64,000 bases of DNA from positions 212,501-276,500 of the forward strand of contig JAANYP010004319.1 in the NCBI GenBank assembly GCA_020465985.1, written 5' to 3'. A model generated the notes under the pieces. It searched no databases. It was not told the DNA's origin and saw nothing but the letters and a program-made list of their open reading frames with translations. The translations under genes were made by a program, and so were the position numbers. The stretch comes from Centrapalus pauciflorus (Eukaryota > Streptophyta > Magnoliopsida > Asterales > Asteraceae). Of this stretch, positions 23,037 to 34,670 are shown in pieces (positions within the stretch are counted from its first letter, which is position 1; the number at the start of each line of letters is the position of its first letter).

Positions 23037-24372
23037 ATGGCGTACCAAGAAAATGGCGGTCTCCCGGATCACCACAACTGGCCACAGCCGGGGTTGATGT
23101 ATAGTGAAGCTGTTAGGGAGCTCCATGCAACCATTGAAAGTGATTGGGATGCGGTTAAACAATCGGCTTGCCAGACTGCAGCTGGGAGGGCACTTTGGAA
23201 GCATGTTGTACATGATCCGTTAGCTGAGTTGTTTGCGGGAGAAACGTACCTCAAGAGTCTTTATGAGAAGATCAAGAAAGATCGGTTGAACAATGCGAGA
23301 GAAGTTTCTGGGGTGATTCTTGCGGTGAGGACTTTATGGTTTGAATCGAAGTTGGAGGCTGCTGTTAAGTCGTTTGGTGGAGCAGCGCAGGTTGTTCTTC
23401 TTGGTGCAGGTTCGTGATCAGTTTTCCTGCATTATGAGCGTTTTTATGAACTGAATTTGTGAGATTTCTTTCTGTTATGCATAAATGGCTACGACATTAG
23501 TGTGATGGTATCTACTTATATACGGACAAAAGAAGTGAATGTATGTCATCTTATTTTCATATAGGAGCATAAAAAAGTGCCAAAACACAACAATAAACAT
23601 CATATCTCGATATTATACTACATAACAAATCGATCCCAAAACCTTCATGTTTATTATTTAGTTACAGAAGATAGAAATATGAAATAAATGATTAAATTAA
23701 AGAACTAAAAGAGTTATATTAACTGCAGGGATGGATACAAGGGCATACCGGTTGGATTTCTTGAAAGAATGTGATGTTTATGAGATAGACTTTCCAGAGG
23801 TATTGCAAATGAAAGATACGATACTTCAGGCTGCAATGGAGTTGATAAACGAACCCAGTCAGCTAATGCTAATCGCAAAATCTCTTCGAAGAATAGCAGC
23901 TGATATCAGGGACGAGGATTGGTTCAAGAAGCTTCAGGCATCAGGGTTCATACCAGAGAAGAACACTGTGTGGATTCTCGAAGGGATCATCTATTATCTC
24001 CCTCATTCCCAAGCCATGGGAGTATTGAATACGATAGCCAAGAATTGCAACCTAACACAGACGGTTTTACTAGCAGATTTCATGAATAAACAATCCACCA
24101 CACTCTCCAGCTCCAACTTCCATTTCTACAGTGATTGGCCAGATCACCTGCTTCCTTCTCTAGGGTTTTCTGATGTCAAGCTTTCACAAATTGGAGATCC
24201 AGATGCTGATTATGGTCTGTTACACGACCCCCTTAATCGGTTTAACAAGCTGCGGGGTTTGCCAAGGTCCACTCAAAATTACCCGGATGACGGAACTCCA
24301 TGCTGCCGTTTGTATTTGGTGCAGGCGTCTGGTTCGCCCAACCAAACTATTTCGAGAGTCGGGTCTTCATGA
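23037..24372 (+). CDS. SAM-dependent methyltransferase of the leucine carboxyl methyltransferase (LCMT/PPM1-like) family
   Basis: Two exons, 23037–23409 and 23729–24372, join in phase to 338 residues. The intron splits the glycine-rich SAM-binding loop (VVLLGAG|MDTRAYRL), after which come DVYEIDFPEVLQ and WILEGIIYYL, typical of the LCMT-like fold (TIGR00027/PF04072 type). The start is the ATG in MAYQENGG; an in-frame upstream ATG at 22950 would add 29 residues with no family resemblance. There is no signal peptide or membrane segment, so a cytosolic or plastid enzyme is possible. In this family some members methylate protein C-terminal carboxyls, but most plant members have no known substrate, so I assign only the fold and cofactor. 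Its stop codon is about 150 bp from the stop of the convergent gene at 24520–26362, so their 3' UTRs may overlap. Confidence 0.9.
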
Positions 24373-24519
24373 TCTTAGAGATTTCATCAAACAACCAATT
24401 ATATGTAGTTTTGTTGGCATTTATGTGATTCTTTAAAGAAGCAATAATAAGATAGGATTATCACAAGCAACAAGAAGTGATGACATCAATGTTAGTATTT
24501 TCTTGAAACAATTAAATAA

Positions 24520-26362
24520 TCAAATATCAAGACAATCTTTGACACCCTGCTCAAATTTGTTAAGGGAGGATATGGTATCCATGAGTGCATCTGCCACCTT
24601 CTGTCTATAGCAAAAACAAGAAAAGATGTATCAGAAACTATTACATACTCGATTTACCAGAATGGTCTTATTTTTCATGTTTCTGAAGAGATACCTGTCG
24701 GATACAAGATTATTCACGGCTCCATTTGCCACAATATTAAGAAAACTAAAGGACCTGCAATCAATCAGAGGAAGCAACACACTCCTTGGATTAGGAAACT
24801 AAATGGGAAAAAGAAACGTATTCGAAAGTCAAGAAACATGAACAAGTGAACAATTGCTTTCCGGGAAGCACTCACACTCACACATGTAACATAAGAAATA
24901 AGAATGGCAAAGTACCTACCTTTCTAGATCAATGAGTTTTGCCTCGGCCTCCAACTTTATTGGATCCTTGTCATCAAGCAGTGAAGCTGCATTGTTTAAT
25001 ACTAACTTAAAAGTGCAAACCTGCAAGTAGAAACAACGTTGCGATTTAAATCCCTTCCTTGTTATCTGTTCTTCTTGTTTCCCTATTCTTTTGTTGTTAA
25101 ACTACATCTACAAACATAGTATCTAGGAGACTAGGACTATTGGAGGTATTTGGCTATTTAGCAAGATTACTCCTTTGTAATCGGACAATCATGGGTTTTG
25201 AGTCATGGAGGCAGCCTTATTTCTAAATGCAACTGAAGATTGCGTGTACGGATTCACCTCCTGAAAACTTGAAAAGTTGAGGGCTTTGGTGCATAGTGGC
25301 ACCTCTTGCAATGTGTCCACAATATCAAGTTATGCATATGATTAATGACCTCACTGCCTTCTTAACCATTAAACTAAAACAAGCAATTAGCAAGCAGAAA
25401 TAAGATGACAATATGATTCTTTTAGAAATGGCAGATTAATACGATCAGTTTATATAGGAAACTTGATCCACTTCACCATTATCTTTCAAACCTAAATAAT
25501 CAATACACCATTCCTGTTTTCCTGAATATGCAGCATTATCATCATTCATCTAATAACCTAATCAACAACTTACTCAGTTACTCCTCATACAAACTCATAG
25601 TAACAATACAGAGAGATCAAATAAATCAACTATCTTGTTAAAAGTCAAGGAATTAAGGAAAGAGAAATTACCTCAACGCCAGTATTGGATTGAAAAGTAA
25701 CAATAGAATTCCTCTCCTGAGGAATACAATCCCTAGCCGCTGATATAAGCAGTCTCTGAACTTCTTCCAAGTCTTTTTCCGGTGAATTTCCACTACCTGC
25801 AGACGAATCACACGAGACCGATTTCAGAAGAAATTGAACTTCAATCTAATAATTATTCAGCAGGTAGATTCTTGTTCTGTTACTGAAAGTATTCAAACAG
25901 TACTGATCAAAATATATGCAGCTTGGAGGCTGTTGCGAGAGGCATCGATCGGCGCTAACAAATACTTGGATGCCTTCCTCTTTTGTTCCCTCAACCAATC
26001 CTTTGGTCCTGCTGAGAAAATTTAACAGATCATATCAACGAATAGACACTTTGATCAAATAATAGGAAGGATTTAAAGCGGTCACGAATCATTATTTACG
26101 TACAAATGCCTAATGAGAATGCGGTGGCGACGGGAGGTTGATTGAGGAAAGGGATGAGTGAGGCTATGGATGTCAGAATGACGCCGGCGGCAGCCTCTCT
26201 GCGGGTGGTGGGAATGAGGCTGATAAGCGAGGAAGACTGACTCTGAGGATGAGGTGGTTGATTGTGGTCGGAAACTGGTGGCGATTTCGGGGTCTTTGGC
26301 GGGAATACGGCGGTGAGAACGGTGGTGGAGGGGATAAGGGTGGATACAGCCGGTGGTGACAT
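24520..26362 (-). CDS. Predicted thylakoid-lumen protein with twin-arginine signal, function unknown
   Basis: Six exons (26362–26104, 26011–25904, 25796–25672, 25020–24920, 24754–24695, 24604–24520) join in phase to 245 residues. Residues 1–50 are rich in S, T and P without acidic clusters, as in chloroplast transit peptides. TTRREAAAGVILTSIASLIPF follows, then PPVATAFS: a twin-arginine pair, a hydrophobic stretch and an AxA-like cleavage site, i.e. a Tat-type lumenal targeting signal. The mature part starts near LGISGPKDWLREQKRKASKYLLAPIDASR and is mostly predicted helical, with no cofactor motif I recognise. It ends SSLNKFEQGVKDCLDI. I recognise it as a conserved plant protein but cannot name it; PsbQ-like helical lumen proteins are one comparison to test. 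The start is the first ATG of the open frame. Confidence 0.82.
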
Positions 26363-26399
26363 ATTTGCGGGTTGTGTTCTGAAATATAGATTCTTAAAA

Positions 26400-26555
26400 A
26401 GAAAAAGAAAAAAAGATTTTGCAAACGAACGTGACTGTTAATAATCTGTTATTAAAAATCAAAACCTGTGTAGATAAATTGCATTTGCGAACCCTAAAGT
26501 ATTCAATATTCATAAATGACTCCCTTCCACAATTATTACCCGAACAAAAACTTTT
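26400..26555 (-). other. Upstream region of the lumen-protein gene
   Basis: This short AT-rich stretch lies between the lumen-protein start codon and the MITE beginning at 26556. The promoter region is therefore at most about 190 bp before transposon sequence begins. No core element was identified. Confidence 0.4.
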
Positions 26556-27235
26556 GGTGACGTTTGGTTCGTGTAGTAGAATTTGATAAAATTATAATAA
26601 ATTTAGTTTACTTAGAATTTTTGATAACAAATGTAAAGGCTTAGGTTGTGTTTAGTAAACGAAAATTAGTAATTTTCCATCTCAGTTTTCAATAAAAAAA
26701 CAAGGATTTTTATAAAAAGTGAAAATTTGTTTAGATGGTGAATTTTTTAGTCTTAAAGAAAATAAGATAGGTGATTATAAAATAAAAAAAATAGGATAGG
26801 TGAGTATTAAATGTAAATATATGATAAGTAATAGAAAAGTAAGAGAAATAATATGAAAAATGGTATTTTAAAAAAGAAATAAAATTTTAAGGAATTATTA
26901 TTAATTAACAATTTTTCATTTTTTGTTGAAAAGTAATATGAAAATTTTAGAAATTTTCAGTAACTAAACACACCATTAAATTTCAGGTTTTTTCCATCAA
27001 ATTTTTATCTATAGAATTTTGACATTTCTTTCAACTCATACGTGAATAAAATTTCAACTCATCCATTAATAAGAATTCAACGCACATCCTTAACACATAT
27101 TAAAAACTATATATTAGATTTCAACGTACATCCTTAACACCTATTAAAAACTATCTTCTATCTTCACCATCAACCATATTAATAGTTAAAATATAAATTC
27201 CAATTCCTTCAAACTTCATTCCGTGAAATGTCACA
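26556..27235. mobile_element. Tourist-like MITE interrupted by a second MITE
   Basis: The left end GGTGACGTTTGGTTCGTG and the right end CCGTGAAATGTCAC are inverted relatives. The interior, with ATTTTGACATTTCTTTCAACTCAT and TATTAAAAACTATCTTCTA, matches the interior of the element at 41641–41924, so the two are copies of one family. This copy is longer because another MITE sits at 26644–26975 and because an internal segment (AACGCACATCCTTAACAC…TATTAAAAACTAT) is duplicated at about 27067–27150. Confidence 0.65.
26641..26978. mobile_element. Second Tourist-like MITE, nested
   Basis: The ends are GGTTGTGTTTAGTAAACG at 26644 and GTAACTAAACACACCA at 26975. They are inverted relatives flanked by TTA (26641–26643 and 26976–26978). 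The element lies wholly inside the older MITE at 26556–27235, so it inserted later. Confidence 0.7.
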
Positions 27236-27415
27236 TTTGTTTCAACTAAAATGTGCATGGTTCGGCTGAAATTGACCAAAGCGGGGCCAATTAATTCTTG
27301 GCTGAATTGATATTTTATAAATGGTCTATCAGTATGATAAATTTATAAACTGAGAATTTGATTTAGTTTGTGATTTAGAAAATGAAACTGGTCAAGTAAA
27401 CAAAACCGAACCTTT

Positions 27416-27452
27416 TGTGTGTGTGTGTGTGTGTATGTGTGTGTGTGTGTAT
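27416..27452. repeat. (GT)n microsatellite
   Basis: A GT dinucleotide run with one TA interruption, directly abutting the ATAGGATCAGGTTC end of the next element. Other members of that element group abut (TA)n or (AC)n runs in the same way. Confidence 0.9.
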
Positions 27453-28777
27453 AGGATCAGGTTCTATGGGAACCATATGCATCGGAATCCTAAAAAAGAA
27501 CCAACCACAACCCTTAGATTAAATGATCATTGGTGCATCACACGATGCAGATATTTGGTATGCATAGGGGTATTTTGGGAAAAATAATATATCTAATCAA
27601 ATAAAGTTTAACTTTATATTAATTGAATATTCAATCAAATAACTAAACAATGAATGCTAAATTAAATTAATTGATACATTTCCAAAATCACAAAATGCAA
27701 ACAAATTCAAAAAAGATTATTTGATGTCGATGCATCTAATGTTCATCTTTCAATTCGTAATGTATCTCGGTTCTTCATTCTCATCTTCGGTCATATTCAT
27801 CATTTTCTTCATCCTACCATCATGTATCATCAAAATGGTGATGCAAAATCATCGTATTCATCTTCAAACATATTACATCTTCATTGGATTTATCAAAAAT
27901 CAAGATGCATCTTCATCGGATGCATCTTCAAACACGATTCATCTTTATAAACACGATGCATCTTCATCGTATTAATCAAAAATCATAATACATCTGTATC
28001 GGATTCATCTTCAACAAGATTCATCTTCATAAACACGATGCATTAGATTCGTATTCTATAAATATCGGATAAACACGATTAATCTTTCAAAATTTTCCAT
28101 TAAGAAAATGCATAAAAAAAACAACCATACCTTTAAACGAGATCATTCCATCATCATTATCGTGAAATCATTATCATCTTCATTAAAATTGCACCGTGAA
28201 CTGGCTGTCATGCATGGGTTGGTGGTCGCCGACTTTAGGGAGAGGGATGTCAATGGGGTGGCGGCTGCCGAGAGAGGGGGTGGTGGCCACCAACTTTAGA
28301 GAGATAAGGGTGATCATCATCATCTTCATTAAATGTATTTATTTTTATACATCAAATAAGTAATAACATACCCATATATAATTTTTTTAATTTTTCAGAT
28401 TATTCAAATAATTGATTTGTAGTTTAAAATATGTATTTGGAACACTTCAATAATTTTATAGAAAATAAATAAATAAATTTAATCATTTAAAGAATATTTA
28501 CATACTTTAGTAATTTGTCGTGCATTATTTTCTCAAAGTTTGTTAGTTATTCCTATTTTTTTGTTTATCTCAAAGTTTGTAGGTTATTCATATACTTTTT
28601 TTATTTTCAATGGCCACGATTGTGTCATGTGAGCAAAAAATCGGAAAAATCTGAATTTCAATGGTTGACAATGTGTCACGTCAATATAGAATCAAATTTT
28701 TCTCATTTTAAATGGTTGAGATCAATTCATGATCTGATCAAACGGTTATAGTTATGCCGCCTGAGCGAACTTTCTCT
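27453..28777. mobile_element. Microsatellite-bounded element with captured GC-rich segment
   Basis: The left end, ATAGGATCAGGTTCTATGG, follows a (GT)n run. The right end (CGAACTTTCTCTAAATATATATA) meets a short (TA)n. The left third (TTTATATTAATTGAATATTC, AATGAATGCTAAAT, TGATACATTTCCAAAATCAC) is clearly homologous to the element at 53561–54640, also bounded by (TA)n. Both also contain ATGCATCTTCATCG-like repeats and a GC-rich GGTGGTGGCCACC-type segment that could be a captured host fragment. No transposase is seen. Confidence 0.6.
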
Positions 28778-28802
28778 AAATATATATAATTTTCCATTTT
28801 GA

Positions 28803-29305
28803 TTTTGTAGTAGGGGTGAGCGACGGGTACCATTTCCCAAACCCGAACCGGTACCGGTACCGACCGATACCGAATAAATATATTCGGTCCGGTACTCGGT
28901 TTTTAAATTAGCTAAAATTCGGTATTCGGTACTCTCGGTTTCTGTACCATATTTATCCCGAATATCCCGAACCCGAACCGAATATATAAATTAGCTAAAA
29001 TTCGGTATTTGTAACTTTAAAATGTTAAACTTTGTTTGATATTCGGTATTTGATATTCGGTTTTCGGTATTAGGAATTCGGTATTCGGGTGTAATATTTG
29101 GTGATGTATGTTTGGTATTTGATATCTTTTTCTTATTCGGTCTCAATACGTGACTGGCACCGAAAACCCGGTCCCAGAACCGACACCATATAAAATTATA
29201 CGATTCGGTATTCGATTCATTCAAAACTAATAATTCGATTTTGGTATTCTCGAGATTGGTACCGGTTCGGTACGGTTTTGAACCAAGCTCGCCCCTATTT
29301 TGTAG
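28803..29305. mobile_element. hAT element directly upstream of the PS1 gene
   Basis: The element is 28811–29297 (487 bp), with ends TAGGGGTGAGCGA and GCTCGCCCCTA. The 8-bp duplication TTTTGTAG is exact at 28803–28810 and 29298–29305. It is packed with ACCGGTACCG, TTCGGTATTCGG and related words in both orientations. It ends 183 bp before the PS1 ATG at 29480, so it sits in what should be the core promoter or 5' leader of that gene. Confidence 0.9.
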
Positions 29306-29479
29306 GACCCAAAAAATATTTCTTTTGCCAATTCTTTTTGAAATTCAAAGTACCAGATGACGTCTTTTCATTATGAGTGCCGTTTTAAAACGGTAAAATA
29401 CTTTCATTCGAAAAAACCTCCAAAAATTTCTACATCTTTCATTTCACTTTTGATTTCAAGAACATCCATCCGTACAGCA

Positions 29480-32400
29480 ATGGACGAGAACAAAGATATT
29501 ATTCAAATTCAGGTGAAGAAAACACCGGCATTCACTGTACTGAAGAACAATTCCATCCTTAAGACGATCTTTCTCTTACGCAAACCGCCTCCCTTCCATA
29601 CATCACCAACAATTCAAGATTTCGATGAAGAAATTATGCTTGTTGGGCGACACCCAGATTGCAACATTACTCTGGAGCACCCAAGTATTAGCAGATACCA
29701 TCTTCGTATCCACTCAAATCCCTCTTCACAAATGATCTCTGTAATCGATCTATCATCTGGTAAATGTCTACTTTCTTACTTGCATGATGAAATCTGTGTA
29801 ACTAATTAATTTGTGTTTTATTGATGTCGTAGTTCACGGAACATGGGTGTCGGGGAAGAGGATTGAACCGGGGGTTCGTGTGAATCTGAAAGAGGGAGAT
29901 ACAGTGAAGATGGGTGGTTCAAGTAGGATTTACGAGCTACATTGGGTTCCGTTAAGCCAAGCTTTTGATGTCGATGACCCGTTTGTGCCCGCCATTTATA
30001 GCATCAAAGAAGGAGAAGAAGAAACAAACCAGGTATTCCTGAGTATTATTGTAGTTTTTGGTTTATTCAGTTATCTAAAGTACAGATCGTGATCGGTTAT
30101 TTATCGTGTCTGCAAGGAGTTTGATGAAATGCCTCTTTATGTTTGTTCTTTGCTTTTCTTTGTCTTGATTTATATAGGATGGGAAACCTGAAGCATATTC
30201 ATTAGATGATGATTTGGAGTGTTTGAATTTGTTATCATCTGACAAGATTCGCAGTTCGCCCTTGAATAAATCGAACCCATTGACGTTTCATGTGCGGAAC
30301 TTCTTGAATTCTTCATGTAATGATACTGAGATAGAACACTTGAGTCCATCTAAAACAGATAGTGAAATTGGTGAAATCTTTGGCACTGATTTGGGTCAGC
30401 CTCCACTTGTCTCAGGAACTATGTCTGCAATAAAAGATTCTAACACCCTAAGCGAAGCAGAAAATCAGTCGAATTGGTCAAGGGACAATATGAGCCAAGA
30501 ACTTGAGCAGCAGGATCATGGGATTATAAAAGACGATCCGCGTTCTGTGCCAAATTGCTCTAAATCTTCCACTGATGATACTGAGGTAGAACGCTCGAGT
30601 CCATCAGAAACGGGCTATGAAAATGGTAAAATCTCTACCGCTACAGAAGCTATATCTGAATCAGAAGATCTGTCAAGCGATGACTTTGAGCCGCACAATC
30701 ATGGGATCATCAAAGACCGTCCAATTTCTGTGCCAAATTGCTCTAAATCTTCCAGTGATAATACTGAGGTAGAACACTCGAGTCCATCAAAAACAGGCCA
30801 TGAAAATGGTAAAATCTCTACTACTACAGAAGCTTTATCTGAATCAGAAGATCGGTCAAGCGATCAATTTGAGCCGAAGAATCATGTGATCATCAAAGAT
30901 GGTCCATTTTCTATGCCAAATTGCTCAAATTCTCCCTGTGATGATACTGAGGTAGAACACTCAAGTCCGTTGAAAACAGGCCATGAAATTGGTGAAAAGT
31001 CTGTCACTACAGGAGCTATATCTGAATCAGAATATCTGCCAAATTGGTTGATGGACAATATGAGCGATGGATCTGAGCCACAAAATCATGAGATCATCAA
31101 AGATGATATGTTTTCTGCACCAAATTGCTCAAACTCTTCCTGTGATGATACTGAGGTAGAACACTCAAGTCCGTTGAAAAAAGGCCATGAAATTGGTGAA
31201 AAGTCTGTCACTACAGAAGCTATATTTGAATCAGAATATCTGCCAAATTGGTTGATGGACAATATGAGTGATGAATTTGAGCCACAAAATCATGAGATCA
31301 TCAAAGATAATGCGTTTGCTGCACCAAATTGCTCAAACTCTTCCTTTGATGATACTGAGGTAGAACACTCGTGTCCATTGGAAACAGGCCATGAAATTTG
31401 TGAAAAGTCTACCACCACAGAAGCTATATCTAATTGGTGGAGGGACAATATGAGTGAAGAACTTGAACTGCTTGGTCACGCAGAACATGATCTGGTTTCT
31501 GTGGCTCTTTTAGATGCTATTGAAACAGATGAAAAAGATGCTGTATATCAAGACGTGACAAGAGGCAGTGAGATTGAGATGTACCGTGAAAATGAACCAG
31601 TAAATCAGCAGAAAATGGATACTGGTTCAGTTCCTGTTGCTCTTTTCAATGGTGTAAATAGGGATGAAGACGGGTCTTTTATACCAGATGAAGCAGGAGA
31701 CAATGCGGTTACTGTGGGCTTTGAATTAGAGCAGATACATCATACGAAAATGATGGATGAATTTACTTATGCGGTTCTCTTTGATGCCGTAGACAGCAAG
31801 GTAGACAATGAGCATGACATAACAGAGAAAGAATCGGTTTTTGTGGCTAATCCTGATGGAACAGACATGGATCAAGAACAAGATTTTACTCCAGACGTAT
31901 CAAGACCTGAAGACGTCTATATTAATCTGAAGGCAATGAAGAATGCGTCAGTTTCAACGACTATTTTCAGCAGTTCAGATAGAAGTGACTCGGAGGTTTT
32001 TTCTCCAGACAAGGAGAACAAGGATCCTAATGCTTGTTTGGCAAAATCTCTGAAGAAAAGATGGATGGAAGATGAACACAAGCAATCTAACCACCACACT
32101 AAGTCAAAGAAACGATGGAACATGGTAGTGGATACCAACAGTTTTCTACACAGCAAGTCTTTGGAAGATTTGAAACTCCTGCAAGGCCTCAAAGGAACTC
32201 AACTTTACATACCCGAACTTGGTAATGATTCCTGGTTTCCGTTAGCTCTTAAAAAATAATTATGTTGTAGTCAAAATCCTGCTGACAATTTTCTTTATGT
32301 TGATTATCTATTATATCTCAGTCATAAGAGAACTAATGATCATAAAGTGCCAAAATGATCTCTTGGCAAAAAGCATGAAAAAAGCTTCTTTAGCGTTGAA

Positions 32401-32899
32401 ATGGATTGACGAATGTAAGATGAATACAAGATGGTGGATTCATGTGGACGATGAAATCCTTCATTCATCAGAAGCAGAACCTAGTGTCCTGAGAACTGCC
32501 CTCCATTTACGTAAAGAAATTACAGATCGAAAGATTATTATCCTTAGCAATGATCTCACATTGAAGATCAAAGCCATGGCAGAGGTATGTCCTCACCCCT
32601 CACCCCATGGCCCACGCACCACAAATTTAATTTGCTTTATGTTGGGCTTTTCTTACAATGGTTACATCGTGTTCTTGTTTTTACAGGGAGTTATGTGTGA
32701 AACAGCAGATGAATTCCGTAGGAGCCTGGTGAATCCGTTTTCAGAGAGGTTTATGTGGGTTGGGAGCTCACCCAGGGGACCAACATGGTCCTGCGTAGAT
32801 GATGATGTTCTAAGACGAAAATATCATGGATGCGGTATAAATACATCACACGGGTTGGAGGGTTTGAGACTACTGGCACGTATAACATCTTTCCGTTGA
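29480..32899 (+). CDS. PS1: FHA–PIN domain protein, PS1 (Parallel Spindle 1) family
   Basis: Five exons (29480–29759, 29833–30032, 30178–32221, 32322–32584, 32687–32899) join in phase to 999 residues. An FHA phosphothreonine-binding domain occupies residues ~45–130, with LVGRHPDCNITL, SISRYHLRI and VHGTWVSGKRI. A long acidic, low-complexity linker follows, with five 61–68-residue repeats starting near residues 284, 345, 406, 474 and 542 (each with PNCS, DDTEVE, SSP and HEIGEKS-like words) plus a diverged unit near 205. A PINc nuclease-like domain begins near residue 806 (WNMVVDTNSFLHSKSLEDL, then YIPELVIRELMIIK, and SPRGPTWSCVDDD). In Arabidopsis, PS1 controls spindle orientation in male meiosis II and its loss gives unreduced pollen; the same role is inferred here. 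The start ATG precedes the FHA domain; an in-frame upstream ATG at 29357 is less convincing. Confidence 0.92.
30313..31480 (+). repeat. Tandem coding repeats in the PS1 linker
   Basis: Inside exon 3, units of 183 or 204 bp start near 30550, 30733, 30916, 31120 and 31324; a diverged unit starts near 30313. Each begins with CCAAATTGCTC or similar and includes GATACTGAGGTAGAACACTC. Units 4 and 5 carry an extra EYLPNWLMDNMS segment, which explains the longer period. All spacings are multiples of three, so the frame is preserved. Confidence 0.88.
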
Positions 32900-32999
32900 G
32901 AAATTTGGTAATTCGCTTTTAGTTCCTGCTTATGTGAATCACATTATTACTTCCACATTACTGTTCAATTGATGAGGAGGGTATTATAGGTTTGTCATC

Positions 33000-34660
33000 A
33001 AGATTCAGTGTATCCCTTATACAAGATCTTTTTTATACTACATATTTTCATCCTACATATGCTTGATGATGTTGTTTAAAAGGGAAAATTTTAAAGGATG
33101 GTAACATCTTATAAAGTTGAGTATAAAGTTAACATAGCTTTTAAAACATTTCAAAAAAGGTAAAAATTATATTTTTGGTAACTAGAAGTGTTAAAGGATC
33201 ACTAAGAAATGTTAGTAAAAACGTAAAAAGGGTGGCTAAAAATTTAATAGTATATTACCTTTCTATACAAAAATTTAAAAGTAGATTACCTTTTTACATA
33301 ATTTTAAAAAATACTTTACCTGGAATAGACATTGGTGTAAATTTATGCTACTTTTCTTTACAATTTAAAAAAAAAAAAACAAAAAAACAAAAAATACTCC
33401 ATGTGATTTAATCAAGCCTTAAATTTGTTGTTGAATAATATATATGTATTGACTTTGTTATTTTGAAGTCTTACAAACTACTCTTGTGGATTATATACAT
33501 AGTTATGGTTCGTTATTTTGAGGAATGGAATGGTCATATGAATTTTGTTCGTGAACGGTGATAGAATACAAGGGGTAGTCATCGGTTTTTATGGTTTCAA
33601 AATTTTGGAGCTCAACTCGAAAGCAGAACCAAACCGAAAACCGACTTTAGAAAGGACCAACCCAAACCGAAAACCAACTTTAGAAAGGACCAACCCAAAC
33701 CGAAAACCTATTTACTGGAAGTAAGTTCGCGTCTTTTTTTTCTTCATTTGCAGCATGAATCAATTGGCTTTTTCTTCCTCCTTAATTTGACAACAATTTT
33801 GACAGACCAAACTCTTTTGTGTGAACTCCAACCTGGCTACAGATAATTTGACTTTTGCTAGACCAACTAGTTTTAAATTTTAATCAATTGAATAGCAAAA
33901 ATGAAACAACTGGAACTGACCAAAATTGATTGTTTGACTTTTGATTGCACCTAACCATATATAATTTGACTTTTGAAGGCTGAGAACTTACCTGACTACC
34001 TGGACTTGGGTTTAGTCTTCTGCTATCTGCTGCTGTCTAATTCTCATTCATTTAGCTGAAAACAAACAATTCCAACTACTGAAATTTAATAAAAGAAACA
34101 AACAAAGTAGCCAAATCCAAATCTTTCTTCCATCTTCTACAATTGTATGACAAAATTATAGTAAATAGGATTAAAATAAGTGTCTAAATCCGACAAGTAT
34201 CTAACGATTGAAATCAAAAGTTTGCATACCATCTAATCATTATCTCAAGCTTTAAACATTCACAATTGTTGATTCATTGATGTCTACAAAGCACAACACA
34301 AATAAGTATAGAATAGAAAATGTTAATGAGCAAAAGATTTAAGCCTCAATAGCCTTTTCTTCATTTTGATCAAGAAATCACTCACGCGTATCCAATCTAT
34401 AGTTCTATACAATAAATCAATGCATCGGCTTAAATGCATCCACTAGATGCAATTTACACTTCCAACTTTAATGGATCTGGATCTATAATAATCACAACCA
34501 CAACAAATACATGCTTTCGGAAGCACAAAATCTCAGAATCATAAAAAAATGTTGGCCTCAAACCAGTTTTCTCTTTTTCATTTTAATCTTACCACGCCTG
34601 CAGATCTGGTTTGTCCGTTGTCGATATATCAACACCATCTTAACGGAAACCCAATATCCG
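33000..34660. other. Intergenic region between PS1 and the receptor kinase
   Basis: About 33080–33340 is an AT-rich relic with AAGGTAAAA words in both orientations. About 33640–33712 holds an imperfect tandem repeat of a ~33-bp unit (AACTTTAGAAAGGACCAACC, then CAAACCGAAAACC). The remainder is AT-rich. Two plus-strand open frames (33175 and 34549) have no domain support. Both genes end here (tail to tail), so their polyadenylation sites must lie in this stretch, but I cannot place them. Confidence 0.4.
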
Positions 34661-34670
34661 TATTAGCATT

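Noticed and set aside
24541..24604. Apparent frameshift at the C-terminus of the lumen-protein gene
   Set aside because: On re-reading base by base the coding strand has TCC TCC CTT AAC; I had dropped one C. The frame is intact and ends in TGA at 24520–24522.
28108..28299. 63-codon open frame with a GGG-rich end
   Set aside because: It spans AT-rich element sequence and the GC-rich captured-looking patch, with no homology on either side.
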